Shown here one piece after another: positions 9,888 to 17,972 of a stretch of 64,000 nucleotides of DNA. The notes under the pieces are model-generated. The model did not search any database. It saw nothing but the letters and a program-made list of their open reading frames with translations, and had not been told where the DNA came from. Source of the stretch: Vibrio cyclitrophicus (GTDB lineage Bacteria; Pseudomonadota; Gammaproteobacteria; Enterobacterales; Vibrionaceae); the NCBI RefSeq assembly GCF_024347435.1, contig NZ_AP025480.1:1612001-1676000 (forward strand). Direction: 5' to 3'. Positions within the stretch are counted from its first letter, which is position 1. Each line of letters opens with the position of its first letter. Made by a program: the position numbers and the translations under genes.

Positions 9888-9914
9888 AATAAAGCAGCCT
9901 TTGGCTGCTTTATT
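9888..9914 (-). terminator. Terminator after fabA
   Basis: AAAGCAGCC and GGCTGCTTT (9891-9911) form a near-perfect hairpin. On the minus strand it is followed by ATTTTT, 20 bases after the fabA stop. Confidence 0.8.
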
Positions 9915-9931
9915 AAAATACATCAAGCCGA

Positions 9932-10447
9932 TTAGAACGCTGACGTATCTTGGAAAAGGCCAACTTTCAAGTCTTTAGCAACATAGATCTCTTTACCATC
10001 AACAAGTACGCGACCATCAGCAAGGCCCATAACTAGGCGACGGTTAACAACACGCTTCATGTGGATCTCGTAAGTTACTTTTTTCGCTGTAGGTAGAATT
10101 TGACCTGTGAATTTCACTTCGCCTACACCTAAAGCTCGGCCTTTACCTTTGCCGCCAACCCAACCAAGGTAGAAGCCAACAAGCTGCCACATTGCGTCAA
10201 GGCCTAGACAACCAGGCATTACTGGATCACCAGGGAAGTGACAGTCGAAGAACCATAGGTCAGGAGTAATATCCAGTTCAGCAAGAATCAAACCTTTACC
10301 GAAATCACCTTCAGTTTCAGACATTTTAGTGATGCGATCCATCATCAACATGTTCGGTGCTGGTAGTTGAGGACCTTCTGGCCATAGTTCGCCTTGGCTT
10401 GATGCTAGAAGATCTTCGCGAGTGTAAGAATCACGTTTGTTTTGCAT
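9932..10447 (-). CDS. fabA: 3-hydroxydecanoyl-ACP dehydratase/isomerase FabA
   Basis: Dehydrates 3-hydroxydecanoyl-ACP and isomerises trans-2- to cis-3-decenoyl-ACP, the branch point to unsaturated fatty acids. With the ATG at 10447 the protein is 171 residues ([14 protein letters not shown]), the standard length; a TTG two codons earlier is rejected because GGAG sits nine bases before this ATG. The active-site histidine is in [20 protein letters not shown] near residue 70, with the partner Asp in the same motif. Regulation is visible: a FabR-type operator lies between the -35 and -10 boxes. It follows the Lon-like protease gene on the same strand but has its own promoter. Confidence 0.97.
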   Translation of the reverse strand: MQNKRDSYTREDLLASSQGELWPEGPQLPAPNMLMMDRITKMSETEGDFGKGLILAELDITPDLWFFDCHFPGDPVMPGCLGLDAMWQLVGFYLGWVGGKGKGRALGVGEVKFTGQILPTAKKVTYEIHMKRVVNRRLVMGLADGRVLVDGKEIYVAKDLKVGLFQDTSAF

Positions 10448-10476
10448 TATCAATTACTCCGATTTTTGATAGGTGC

Positions 10477-10505
10477 ATATTAGTGAACAGGTGTACGCTA
10501 AACAA
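10477..10505 (-). promoter_or_regulatory. fabA promoter with FabR-type operator in the spacer
   Basis: Reading the minus strand: TTGTTT (10505-10500), exactly 17 bases, TAATAT (10482-10477). The spacer contains AGCGTACACCTGTTCACT (10499-10482), one base from the enterobacterial FabR operator pattern AGCGTACANNNGTTCGCT. FabR represses fabA and fabB when unsaturated acyl chains are abundant. Placement inside the spacer fits repression by blocking polymerase. The pattern match is seen; FabR binding is inferred. Confidence 0.78.
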
Positions 10506-10517
10506 GTCCGATCAGTA

Positions 10518-12170
10518 CTAGACAAACCAGTTTTTGATGCGTCCAACAATTCCAATAGGGTGCTCATGTCTTTCAAAGTTTTCAATACGTTCCGCGATTT
10601 TACTCAGAACGCTTTCTTGTCCATCGTCTCTAAATGGTTTGTTCATAATCAGAGGAATCGCTTCATCTACATTAGAAACAGACCAAATATGGAATTCTTC
10701 ATTTTTGATGCTTTCAATAAGGTCAGGTTTAAGAGCCAGATGCCTTAAGTTAGATTTTGGAAGGATCACGCCTTGCTCGCCGGTTAAGCCATTGTGCTTA
10801 CACACATGATAGAATCCTTCGATTTTCTCGTTTAACCCACCAACCGCTTGTACACGACCAAACTGATCGACAGCCCCTGTTACCGCAATATGCTGATTGA
10901 TAGGGTACTCAGAAAGCGCACTCACTAGAGAGCACAGTTCAGCAAGAGAAGCGCTATCGCCATCAACTTCACAATACGACTGTTCAAACACCACAGAAGC
11001 TGCGTACGGTAGGGGATCTTCAAGGTTGAGTGCACTGCTAACAAAAGCTTGCATGATCATCATCCCTTTAGCGTGCAGGTTACCACCAAGCTCAGCTTTA
11101 CGTTCAACGTCAGCAATGTCGCCATCACCGAAGTGAATAACACAAGAAATACGAGCGGGTTCCCCATAAGAGACAGGGTGTCCAGGCACATCGATAACAG
11201 TTAATCCATTTACTTGACCAACTTGTTCACCTTCAGTTTCGATAATGACCTGTCCATCTCGAATATCATCAAGAGCGCGTTCAGGTAGATACGACTCTCG
11301 GTTATATTTGTGTTGTAATGCTTGTTGGATATGGTGAATATCAATCTCACCGTTGCTCGCTTCCACGAGTGCTTCGTTCAATAGCGCATTGTGCCAAATT
11401 GGGCACAGCGGGATATAACTTTGATCTTCAGTTTCTCTTGCTCCGGCGGTAAGAATCCCCGTCAACGCTTGCTGTGTGATGTTAGGTAATTCATAGCGTT
11501 GCTGAAGCCACTTTAGATATCCAAGATATTGCGTCAAAGTGTCTTGTGAAAGCTTGATGTCTTGCTCAATTTCACTGAACAGGCAAAACCCTGTTTGAAT
11601 ATCACTGTCGAGATAATCAAGGTCACCTAATTGGGCTCTGTCTCCAACAACAATGAGTTTAATGTTGTAGGCAAGGGGTAAAGTAGGTGATTGATTTAAG
11701 TGTTCAGGATTACTACTGACCGGCTCTACAGCTTCACCAAGCAGGGCTGATTTTAGCAACAACCAGCTTCCAGGATTCGCTAAGATCAAGTTAGCTGAAA
11801 CGATCAAATAGCCGTTGTTTGCTCTTGCGAGTAAGCCGGGTTTTGTCACGATGACTTTACCGTCTTTTGATTGAACTTGATCAAACAAAGAAACAGCATT
11901 TAAAGATTCGGTTTTTATAACCGGCAGAGTGTGATCATCTAATGCAGTGACTAAAGATTCAACAATCATTTGACGATAGATTGAGTTGTCCTGGGCGTTT
12001 ACAAGTAAAACACGCGAAAGGTTGGACAAGCGGACAAAGCGGGTTAGCGCATCGTTAAATCGATGTTGAATGTCTGAAAATGGGAAAGGCGAGATGTCAG
12101 GGAATTGCTCTAATTGAGCACTATATTCGTCATACTGAGGCGTTACATGTCGCCAATCTACTTGAGTCAT
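10518..12170 (-). CDS. Lon-like serine protease (LonH/YcbZ type)
   Basis: A 550-residue member of the S16 (Lon) peptidase group, close in size to E. coli YcbZ. The C-terminal protease domain holds the Ser-Lys dyad: Ser406 in EVDGDSASLAE and Lys449 in GGLNEKIEGFY, 43 residues apart as in Lon. The N-terminal half has the AAA-like layout but the expected Walker A is absent (LLVNAQDNSIYRQM), so ATP-driven unfolding is doubtful. The gene is divergent from matP and upstream of fabA, the same order as in enterobacteria. Substrates are unknown. Confidence 0.85.
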   Translation of the reverse strand: MTQVDWRHVTPQYDEYSAQLEQFPDISPFPFSDIQHRFNDALTRFVRLSNLSRVLLVNAQDNSIYRQMIVESLVTALDDHTLPVIKTESLNAVSLFDQVQSKDGKVIVTKPGLLARANNGYLIVSANLILANPGSWLLLKSALLGEAVEPVSSNPEHLNQSPTLPLAYNIKLIVVGDRAQLGDLDYLDSDIQTGFCLFSEIEQDIKLSQDTLTQYLGYLKWLQQRYELPNITQQALTGILTAGARETEDQSYIPLCPIWHNALLNEALVEASNGEIDIHHIQQALQHKYNRESYLPERALDDIRDGQVIIETEGEQVGQVNGLTVIDVPGHPVSYGEPARISCVIHFGDGDIADVERKAELGGNLHAKGMMIMQAFVSSALNLEDPLPYAASVVFEQSYCEVDGDSASLAELCSLVSALSEYPINQHIAVTGAVDQFGRVQAVGGLNEKIEGFYHVCKHNGLTGEQGVILPKSNLRHLALKPDLIESIKNEEFHIWSVSNVDEAIPLIMNKPFRDDGQESVLSKIAERIENFERHEHPIGIVGRIKNWFV

Positions 12171-12322
12171 TTAGGTTTCTGATTATGGTAATAAGATACG
12201 GAGTATATAGAAAAACCGATCTCGCTTGTAGCTCTATGTTGTAGTTACTAATCACTAAGCTAATATAAGTATGATCTTGGTCTATTCTTTCAAGACAATA
12301 ATTGTTAATTAGCCCGCTTTGG

Positions 12323-12335
12323 GTTACGCTGTCAC
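12323..12335. promoter_or_regulatory. matS-like site upstream of matP
   Basis: GTTACGCTGTCAC matches the MatP target GTGACRNYGTCAC at 12 of 13 positions and ends 24 bases before the matP start. It could let MatP act on its own promoter. About half a one-mismatch site is expected by chance per window of this size, so the position is the main argument. Confidence 0.35.
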
Positions 12336-12359
12336 TAGGTTTTACACTCGAGATTAGAC

Positions 12360-12815
12360 ATGAAATATCAGCAACTTGAAAACTTGGAATGTGGTTGGAA
12401 ATGGAACTATTTGGTCAAGAAATGGAAAGAAGGCGAATCGATCACTTGCCATATTGATTCAAGCGAAGCTGACGTTGCTGTACAAGCCTTATTGAAGCTT
12501 GAACACCAACCTACAGGCGTTCTCGAATGGATCTCTAACAACATGTCTCCTGAGCTCGATAACAAGCTTAAACAAGCGATCAGAGCGAAGCGAAAACGCC
12601 ATTTCAATGCTGAACAAGTTCACACAAAAAAGAAATCAATCGACCTTGATTACCGCGTCTGGGAAAAGTTATCTCAACGCGCGAACGAATTGGGCTGCAC
12701 GTTATCGGATGCCATTGAATACCTTGTGAGCGAAGCCTCTCGTAGTGAGCAGGCTAGTAAGACAGTAACAAGCCTTAAAGAAGACTTGAGTAAACTTCTT
12801 TCTGACGACAAGTAA
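12360..12815 (+). CDS. matP: Macrodomain Ter organiser MatP
   Basis: A 151-residue DNA-binding protein that binds matS sites in the replication-terminus region, condenses the Ter macrodomain and tethers it to the divisome through ZapB. The N-terminal four-helix region (about 1-90, with NLECGWKWNYLVKKW) is followed by a ribbon-helix-helix domain (KKKSIDLDYRVWEKLSQRANELGCTLSDAIEYLV, about 92-130) and a C-terminal coiled-coil tail. It is divergent from the Lon-like gene and 21 bases from a DUF3634 gene. Two perfect matS sites elsewhere in the window suit its function. Confidence 0.95.
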   Translation: MKYQQLENLECGWKWNYLVKKWKEGESITCHIDSSEADVAVQALLKLEHQPTGVLEWISNNMSPELDNKLKQAIRAKRKRHFNAEQVHTKKKSIDLDYRVWEKLSQRANELGCTLSDAIEYLVSEASRSEQASKTVTSLKEDLSKLLSDDK

Positions 12816-12836
12816 TCATCAATAAGTGGTGACATT

Positions 12837-13145
12837 ATGATGTATGTAATCTTAATCGGTGCAGTCTTGGTTTTTTGGTTAGTGGCAATAGATAGACCCG
12901 TATTGAAAATCAAATTCAACGACGGCGTTATTGAACAGGTTAAAGGTCATTTTCCTCCGAGTTTTAAGCATAACCTTCAAGAAATTGGTAATAACAACGC
13001 CTTTAAAGGTGAACTAAAAGTGTACGCAAAACGCTCTGGCTATAATCTTAAGTTCACTAAAGAGGTACCTAAAAATGTTCAACAACGTATTCGTAACGTG
13101 TTTCCGCACAACGGCTTCAAGTCTAGAGGTTCAAAGAAAGCGTAA
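12837..13145 (+). CDS. DUF3634 family small membrane-anchored protein
   Basis: A 102-residue protein with one N-terminal membrane segment (about residues 2-19, MYVILIGAVLVFWLVAI) and a basic, beta-rich soluble domain containing FNDGVIEQVKGHFPPSFKHNLQEI and a Lys-rich C-terminus. Length and sequence fit the Vibrio/Aeromonas DUF3634 family; function is unknown. It starts 21 bases after matP, so the two are probably co-transcribed. The soluble part likely faces the cytoplasm or periplasm close to the membrane; topology cannot be settled from sequence. Confidence 0.75.
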   Translation: MMYVILIGAVLVFWLVAIDRPVLKIKFNDGVIEQVKGHFPPSFKHNLQEIGNNNAFKGELKVYAKRSGYNLKFTKEVPKNVQQRIRNVFPHNGFKSRGSKKA

Positions 13146-13249
13146 TTGTCGAAAATTAAGCCTCGGTTGGTGAATAGCCATACTTAGTTAGTCCTCAATT
13201 TATCTCAATTACTTGCATACTGTTCTCCAACTTAATAATTGAGACCAGT

Positions 13250-13561
13250 ATGAAATACCTAATATTCTTTTTTTATTTCTTATCCTTACACGTACTCAGC
13301 GATGATGCATTGACTAATCCAGTAGCAAAGAAGATTAAAGCGACTGTCATCAAAGGAGTCAGCAAGAGCAATGTTGACGTAGTGGGCTATTGCGACCTGA
13401 TGATTGAGATGAAGCATTTCAAAGGCTATACAAGAATCAAAAGAGTAAGAACATCGGGCGATCCTCAAATCTGTAAACAGGCCAAAAAGCATTTACCAAA
13501 AAAGAAAAAGTACAAATACAGCTTTCCTGAGAAGTTTATCCGGTTACATATCACAGAATGA
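13250..13561 (+). CDS. Small secreted protein resembling TolA C-terminal domain
   Basis: 103 residues with a signal peptide (about 1-17) and a mature part that is nearly only one domain. It follows the pattern of TolA domain III: Cys48 in YCDLMIEM, a strand with Gly (FKGYTRIKRV), then SGDPQICKQAKKHLPKKKKY with Cys75. In TolA the matching strand, GDP..C motif and disulfide build the fold that binds TolB, Pal partners and phage g3p. Here there is no membrane anchor or long helical stalk. The resemblance is read by eye, so the fold is inferred and the function unknown. It has its own upstream gap of 104 bases. Confidence 0.6.
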   Translation: MKYLIFFFYFLSLHVLSDDALTNPVAKKIKATVIKGVSKSNVDVVGYCDLMIEMKHFKGYTRIKRVRTSGDPQICKQAKKHLPKKKKYKYSFPEKFIRLHITE

Positions 13562-13703
13562 TAGCTATAACGCACTATAACTAGATAACCTTAATTTAAT
13601 TGAAACAATTTCGTGAACCAATCTCTGATTTCCATTAATATTAGTTTTATTATAAAGGCAGAATATGCAGACGAAAAACACTTAGGGCAAAGGAAAGTCA
13701 CGG

Positions 13704-14924
13704 TTGTTGTTAGCAAATAAAAATTACACTCCGGAAGTCATTGAGATTTCTAGAAAGGTCTCAATTAATATTGAGGCTCGCTTTAATCGATGGTTAATCT
13801 CTCCAGAGTATAAGCTTGAGCAAGCCACAGTAGACACATTACTGAGTTTAGAAAATCGATACTGTGATAGCGTCATATTCGATGAGTGTGACCGAATATC
13901 TCACAATCAACGTGTTTTGCTGCGTTGTGAGCAGGACAGAGTTAATGCACATCGAGAGAAAGTCGTCGCGAAGCAACAAACATTGCGATACGTTATCGAT
14001 GATGTGAGCAATGTCGCCTCAGCTCTGATGCTGGAAAAGCTTCAAAGCACCTTAATAAGTTCTTTGTTTTCTGATCTACCAGATTACAATCAATTCGCTA
14101 GTACTGCTTATTCGCCATCCTTAAATTTTTCTAAGCTCCATGAGATATCGGCCAAAAGTAGGTCATTGAGCTCAAGCTTAATAGAGTTTGTTTCTAACCG
14201 TGAATTCACAGACAAGTACGGTAAGAAAGCAAAGGTCATTCTTGACCCCAAAGTTGCAGCACGACAGATAGGAATTGAAAATTGCCGTTTATTGTTTCCT
14301 TTACTGATGAGCCAGCAGCTTATCAAGTGGAATGATGGCAATATTAAACATATCGTCCCTAAGGTCTGGCAACATCTAGTAGTAACGTCAAACGTGACGC
14401 GACTTCGACTTCAAGAAACCTCAGTAAAAGAGCCTAATGTTGGTATCCTTCTTGGTGTGTTGAGAGTGCTGCCTTTGTTCTTAATTTGTAACCACTTTTC
14501 TTCAACGTTTGAAGATGCACTAGTGAAAACTATGTTGGGTTACCGAGATGCAAGTGACAAGCATGATGAATATTACGCTTGCACTGAAGTACTACCAAAC
14601 ACACAGTTTCTTGAGGCTATGGTAGAGCAATTGGAACTCAAATTATTTAAAAATCTTGTTGATTTCATTGACTGGAGCCCAAGTAACCAATTTATAAAGC
14701 GTGCGCTTCTTGAGGAAGTTAATGATATTCCTGCTCTTGAACGAACGGTTTATGGCGCAGCACTGGCTCAAGGAAGGAAGTTTTCTATATATGAGGCGTT
14801 GGATAATAGTGATTTGTTCAACGCTAAACATCGCCCGTATTGGTTCTCTACAGTGCAAATGGCAGCGGCGACGATTAGCCAGGTACAAAGCAAAGTTCCA
14901 GGCAAGTTAACGACTCATATGTAG
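13704..14924 (+). CDS. HDOD domain protein
   Basis: A 406-residue cytoplasmic protein with no membrane segment. An HDOD-like (HD-related, metal-dead) region spans roughly residues 125-330, with LPDYNQFASTAYSPSLNFSKLHEIS resembling the family's usual opening and ARQIGIENCRLLFPLLM its following helix. HDOD proteins are signalling adaptors that usually lack phosphodiesterase residues. The start chosen is TTG at 13704, seven bases after AAAGGAAAG. The only in-frame ATG upstream (13665) is closed by a TAG after six codons. No clear partner gene; the next region is decayed accessory DNA. Confidence 0.7.
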   Translation: MLLANKNYTPEVIEISRKVSINIEARFNRWLISPEYKLEQATVDTLLSLENRYCDSVIFDECDRISHNQRVLLRCEQDRVNAHREKVVAKQQTLRYVIDDVSNVASALMLEKLQSTLISSLFSDLPDYNQFASTAYSPSLNFSKLHEISAKSRSLSSSLIEFVSNREFTDKYGKKAKVILDPKVAARQIGIENCRLLFPLLMSQQLIKWNDGNIKHIVPKVWQHLVVTSNVTRLRLQETSVKEPNVGILLGVLRVLPLFLICNHFSSTFEDALVKTMLGYRDASDKHDEYYACTEVLPNTQFLEAMVEQLELKLFKNLVDFIDWSPSNQFIKRALLEEVNDIPALERTVYGAALAQGRKFSIYEALDNSDLFNAKHRPYWFSTVQMAAATISQVQSKVPGKLTTHM

Positions 14925-15012
14925 GTGTAGAAAACCAAAAGAGCCACAATTTATGTGGCGATTATTGTTGCGGTGTAACTTTTCATAATGCCATATTCCG
15001 TGACAGTAGAGC

Positions 15013-15627
15013 TTAGTTCATTGCTTGGAAAGTAAATGAATTCTGCTGAGCAATAGCATGCTTGACTGGAATGCCGAGGCTTTGGCATGTCATCAGAACT
15101 TTCAGTTTCCTATCAACAGGAGCGTGTTCCGAAAGAATCACAGATCTCAAGCATTCTCTATTCAGATACAATTTATGCCCGACAATCTCTTCATTAGGCA
15201 GTACCCATCGATATTCTTGTTCGTAACGCCAATTTGCATGCTTAATCTTAAACAGTTAGGCTCCCAGTTTAGCTGTTTTCAAATGAGTCTTGAAGTCGAT
15301 GATAGGAGACGAATTAAAAATGGTTGGGTCATCTTCATACTGGACTTCAAAGCAGTTGAGTTTAGCTTTGCCACGATAAAAATTAAGATCATATTCGATA
15401 CACATACCTTTAAAATTATCGCCATATTGTGACCACAATATAGGGTGGTCACTGGACTGAGAAAAGCACATGACTTTGAAATCGTTTTGAAGGTTTTCGT
15501 TGAACGCATGGTTAGATTCAAAAGGGTTATTAAAGGTTTTCGCGTAATCAAACCACAGCGAGCATTCAGATATCGATTGTATATTTCTATCATTAAGGGA
15601 TCTGAACTTATAAAGCTTGGGTAACAT
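15013..15627 (-). pseudogene. DUF2971 family gene interrupted by an in-frame stop
   Basis: The N-terminal part reads MLPKLYKFRSLNDRNIQSIS and continues with FNNPFESNH, VMCFSQSSDHPILWSQYGD and FKGMCIEYDL, the hallmark motifs of DUF2971. A TAA at 15258-15256 ends it after about 124 codons. Beyond it the same frame stays open for 80 codons and carries the rest of the domain (KHANWRYEQEYRWVLP, then LRSVILSEHAP) to a second stop at 15015-15013. So a single nonsense change, not a frameshift, has split a gene of about 204 codons. The ATG at 15627 has AGGTG six bases before it. DUF2971 proteins are often accessory; the function is unknown. Confidence 0.8.
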
Positions 15628-15636
15628 ATCAAACAC

Positions 15637-15959
15637 CTATTTTACAAAATTGCCTGATGTTAACATTTTAAATTACAATGTAAGTGCGAATGCATTGCAT
15701 TTGATTGCTTAAGTGCCTTGTTTGTTCTTATAACTGATTGATAGATCAAAGTTTAAACACAAAATAGCTTCTGTTGTTAGTAGTTTTTTTTGCATTGTTT
15801 ATCGTTAGCGTTGATGTATTGTGGAGAAAGATACAACGTAACGGAATAGAGTGCACAGGTAGGGTTAAAAAGCATGGATAAACTCAATTTAACGATTAAC
15901 TCAAAGCCGAACTAAATGAGTTCGGCTTAATTTGTATAGTTCTTCATATTGAAGGTGGT
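15637..15959. other. Gene-free stretch between DUF2971 remnant and outer-membrane gene
   Basis: AT-rich and without a credible ORF. It holds the hairpin at 15904-15928 and presumably the promoter of the DUF2971 gene; I see no other structure. Confidence 0.5.
15904..15928 (-). terminator. Hairpin downstream of the outer-membrane protein gene
   Basis: AAGCCGAACT (15904-15913) pairs perfectly with AGTTCGGCTT (15919-15928), about 32 bases past the minus-strand stop. The T tract is poor on both strands. Confidence 0.55.
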
Positions 15960-16559
15960 TTAAAAGTGGTACCTTGCGCCAAGGTAAGCAGTTTGAGGTG
16001 AGACATCTATAGATTCAATTTCGACCTGTGCAAAGCGATAGCCAACATGAATGTCAATATTGTCTGTAACTATGGCGCCAAACTCACCACCAACTTGGTA
16101 ACCAACTTCTGATTTAGAGTCGGAGGTTCCAAAGGCACGCGCTTCCATGTCCATAGAGCCTATACCAGCTAGAAGGGATACGTATAAATCTAATACATCA
16201 CCTTTAACAATGAATTTTGGTTTTACGTTTAAGAAGAAAGCTTGTCCTTCAATATCCATTACATCACTAAAGTTCACTTTACCTATTTTTCGGTATTCAG
16301 CTTCTACTCCTAGTTTTACAACATCGTGGGTATTGAATTCATAACCTCCAACTAAATTATAACTAAGGTCGGATAGGTCAGATGAATCTTCAATTGCACT
16401 CCCGCGATATTCTAATTCAGTTTCATTATAAAAACCGATATCAACTCCAGTATAAAAGCTACCAAGATCTTTAGAAGGTTTTTCATTGTCATTAGCAAGA
16501 GCCTGAGAGCTGATACCAAAAGCGGTGAAGAAGGATAGAGCGACCATGCGGATTTTCAT
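15960..16559 (-). CDS. Small outer-membrane beta-barrel protein
   Basis: A 199-residue protein with a signal peptide (about 1-22, ending SSQALA) and a mature part of alternating strands typical of 8-stranded OmpA/OmpX-like barrels: GSFYTGVDIGFYNE, YNLVGGYEF, VKLGVEAEYRKIG and VGYQVGGEFGAIV. It ends in YLGARYHF, the terminal aromatic recognised by the BAM complex. No peptidoglycan-binding OmpA domain follows, so it is barrel only. A specific role (pore, adhesin or other) cannot be read. It stands alone between two decayed genes. Confidence 0.8.
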   Translation of the reverse strand: MKIRMVALSFFTAFGISSQALANDNEKPSKDLGSFYTGVDIGFYNETELEYRGSAIEDSSDLSDLSYNLVGGYEFNTHDVVKLGVEAEYRKIGKVNFSDVMDIEGQAFFLNVKPKFIVKGDVLDLYVSLLAGIGSMDMEARAFGTSDSKSEVGYQVGGEFGAIVTDNIDIHVGYRFAQVEIESIDVSPQTAYLGARYHF

Positions 16560-16778
16560 ATTAAGCCTTTAATATAATGAGTTATTTATCTGGGGAATAT
16601 GTTATCAAATACAAGCTTTTTAAATCAATGAGAATGCCCGTTAACTATCTGATTTTTAATGCTTATCATTAATAAAAACATCAATACCGTAGTTTTTTAA
16701 CGGGTGAGATCAGGCAATTTAATTATGTTACGATGTAACTTATTGTCGGATGGTCATTTAGCAAATATCGTCGAGTTC

Positions 16779-17708
16779 TTACTTTGACTCTCGAACCTGA
16801 CGATGCATGTTTTTCAGGTATTGAGCGGGCTTAGCAAAGCGATGGATAAAATCGTCGATGAAGTAGGGAAGCCAGGCGTTGGCTTGTTCGATGGTGTCGA
16901 TACTTTGTAAGCGCATCTCTTTAACCAGTCGGTCTTGCAGCGTGAGGTTGGCTCGCTCAACGCGGCCTTTAGCTTGAGAGCTCTTGGCACAGATGAGTTC
17001 TATGGCCAGTTTTTTCAACACACGGCCGTATTGAGTTTGGCCAACTTGTTTGTGTTTCTCCTGGTTCACTCGAAAAATAGAGTGCTTGTCACTGTAAAAT
17101 GCGATGGGTTTACCGTGCTCATTAAGGTATTCATGCGTGGTCATCATGTAGTCAAACGCGGATTCTGTCTCGCTGAATCTTAGGTTCATCAGACGGCCAG
17201 TCGCATCATCAATGAACACCAATAGGCAGCATTTGTCACAGCGGCCTTCAAACCAGTCATGATGGGATCCGCCAATTTGGATAAGTTCACCCAAGCAATC
17301 ACGACGGTAACGAGGCTGATAGACCCGAGGTTTGCGTTGTGAATGTGGAAGCCACAGTCCGTCGGCGATCATCCATTGACGTAAAGTTTCGTTTGATATG
17401 GGCAAGTTGTGCAGCTCAGATAACTTTTCTTGAGTGAGTGTTGGTGAGAAGTCGCTGTAGTTTTCACGGACAAGGCTTAGCACCGAGTTTCGATAACCAC
17501 TTGAATAACGATGATTGCTAGGCTTACTGCGAGCGCGATGAGCCAATCCGCTCGCACCGTATTTACGAAGTCGGTTCATCAGGCGTTGGATGTGAAGGAC
17601 ATTCAAGCTGAGGATCTCGGCAGCATCGGCCCGACGTATCCGTCGCTGACACACATCTTCAATTACTTTAAAACGATTGATCTCTGAATCACTCATAGTC
17701 AGCAGCAT
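16779..17708 (-). pseudogene. ISNCY-type transposase remnant, catalytic Asp lost and C-terminus missing
   Basis: 309 residues resembling the N-terminal two thirds of ISNCY transposases, which are normally well over 400 long. An N-terminal helix-turn-helix region (INRFKVIEDVCQRRIRRADAAEIL) precedes the DDE core: LIQIGGSHHDWFEG, AFYSDKHSIFRVN, AKGRVERANLTLQD. The first motif is QIDGSHHDWFE in active relatives as I recall them; here the codon is GGC, so the first catalytic Asp is Gly. The frame stops at MHRQVRESK, continues in frame as ELDDI, then breaks up. This marks a dead, truncated copy. A possible outer end is GGGACATTTTAACTTTG near 17765, unpaired because the other end is gone. Confidence 0.8.
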
Positions 17709-17930
17709 GTGTTATGTCCATAGCGTTTACCAATATCAATTAAGCCTAGTGGTGATGATCTAAAGGGACATTTTAACTTTGCGCTTACAAGCTCAGTGCG
17801 TATTATGTATATTATGTTAAATTGAGTTTAACAAGCATAGTATTAGTCTCTTTCTATAACGCCCCATCATTCCATTAGGCTTCAAATTAGGAGTCTATTT
17901 AACAGTGAGGCTATTTACCATAAAATACCT

Positions 17931-17972
17931 AATAAACATATTTCCTAATCTTCGATTAAGAATACGTTTATT
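17931..17972 (-). terminator. Inverted repeat overlapping the kinase stop codon
   Basis: AATAAACATATT (17931-17942) pairs with AATACGTTTATT (17961-17972) with one mismatch; CTAATC and GATTAAG also pair toward the centre. It overlaps the stop codon of the hybrid kinase and may be its terminator. There is no clean T run. Confidence 0.4.

Noticed and set aside
15058-15432. Plus-strand ORF of 124 codons across the DUF2971 remnant
   Set aside because: The opposite strand encodes recognisable DUF2971 motifs through the same bases; the plus-strand peptide has no family pattern.
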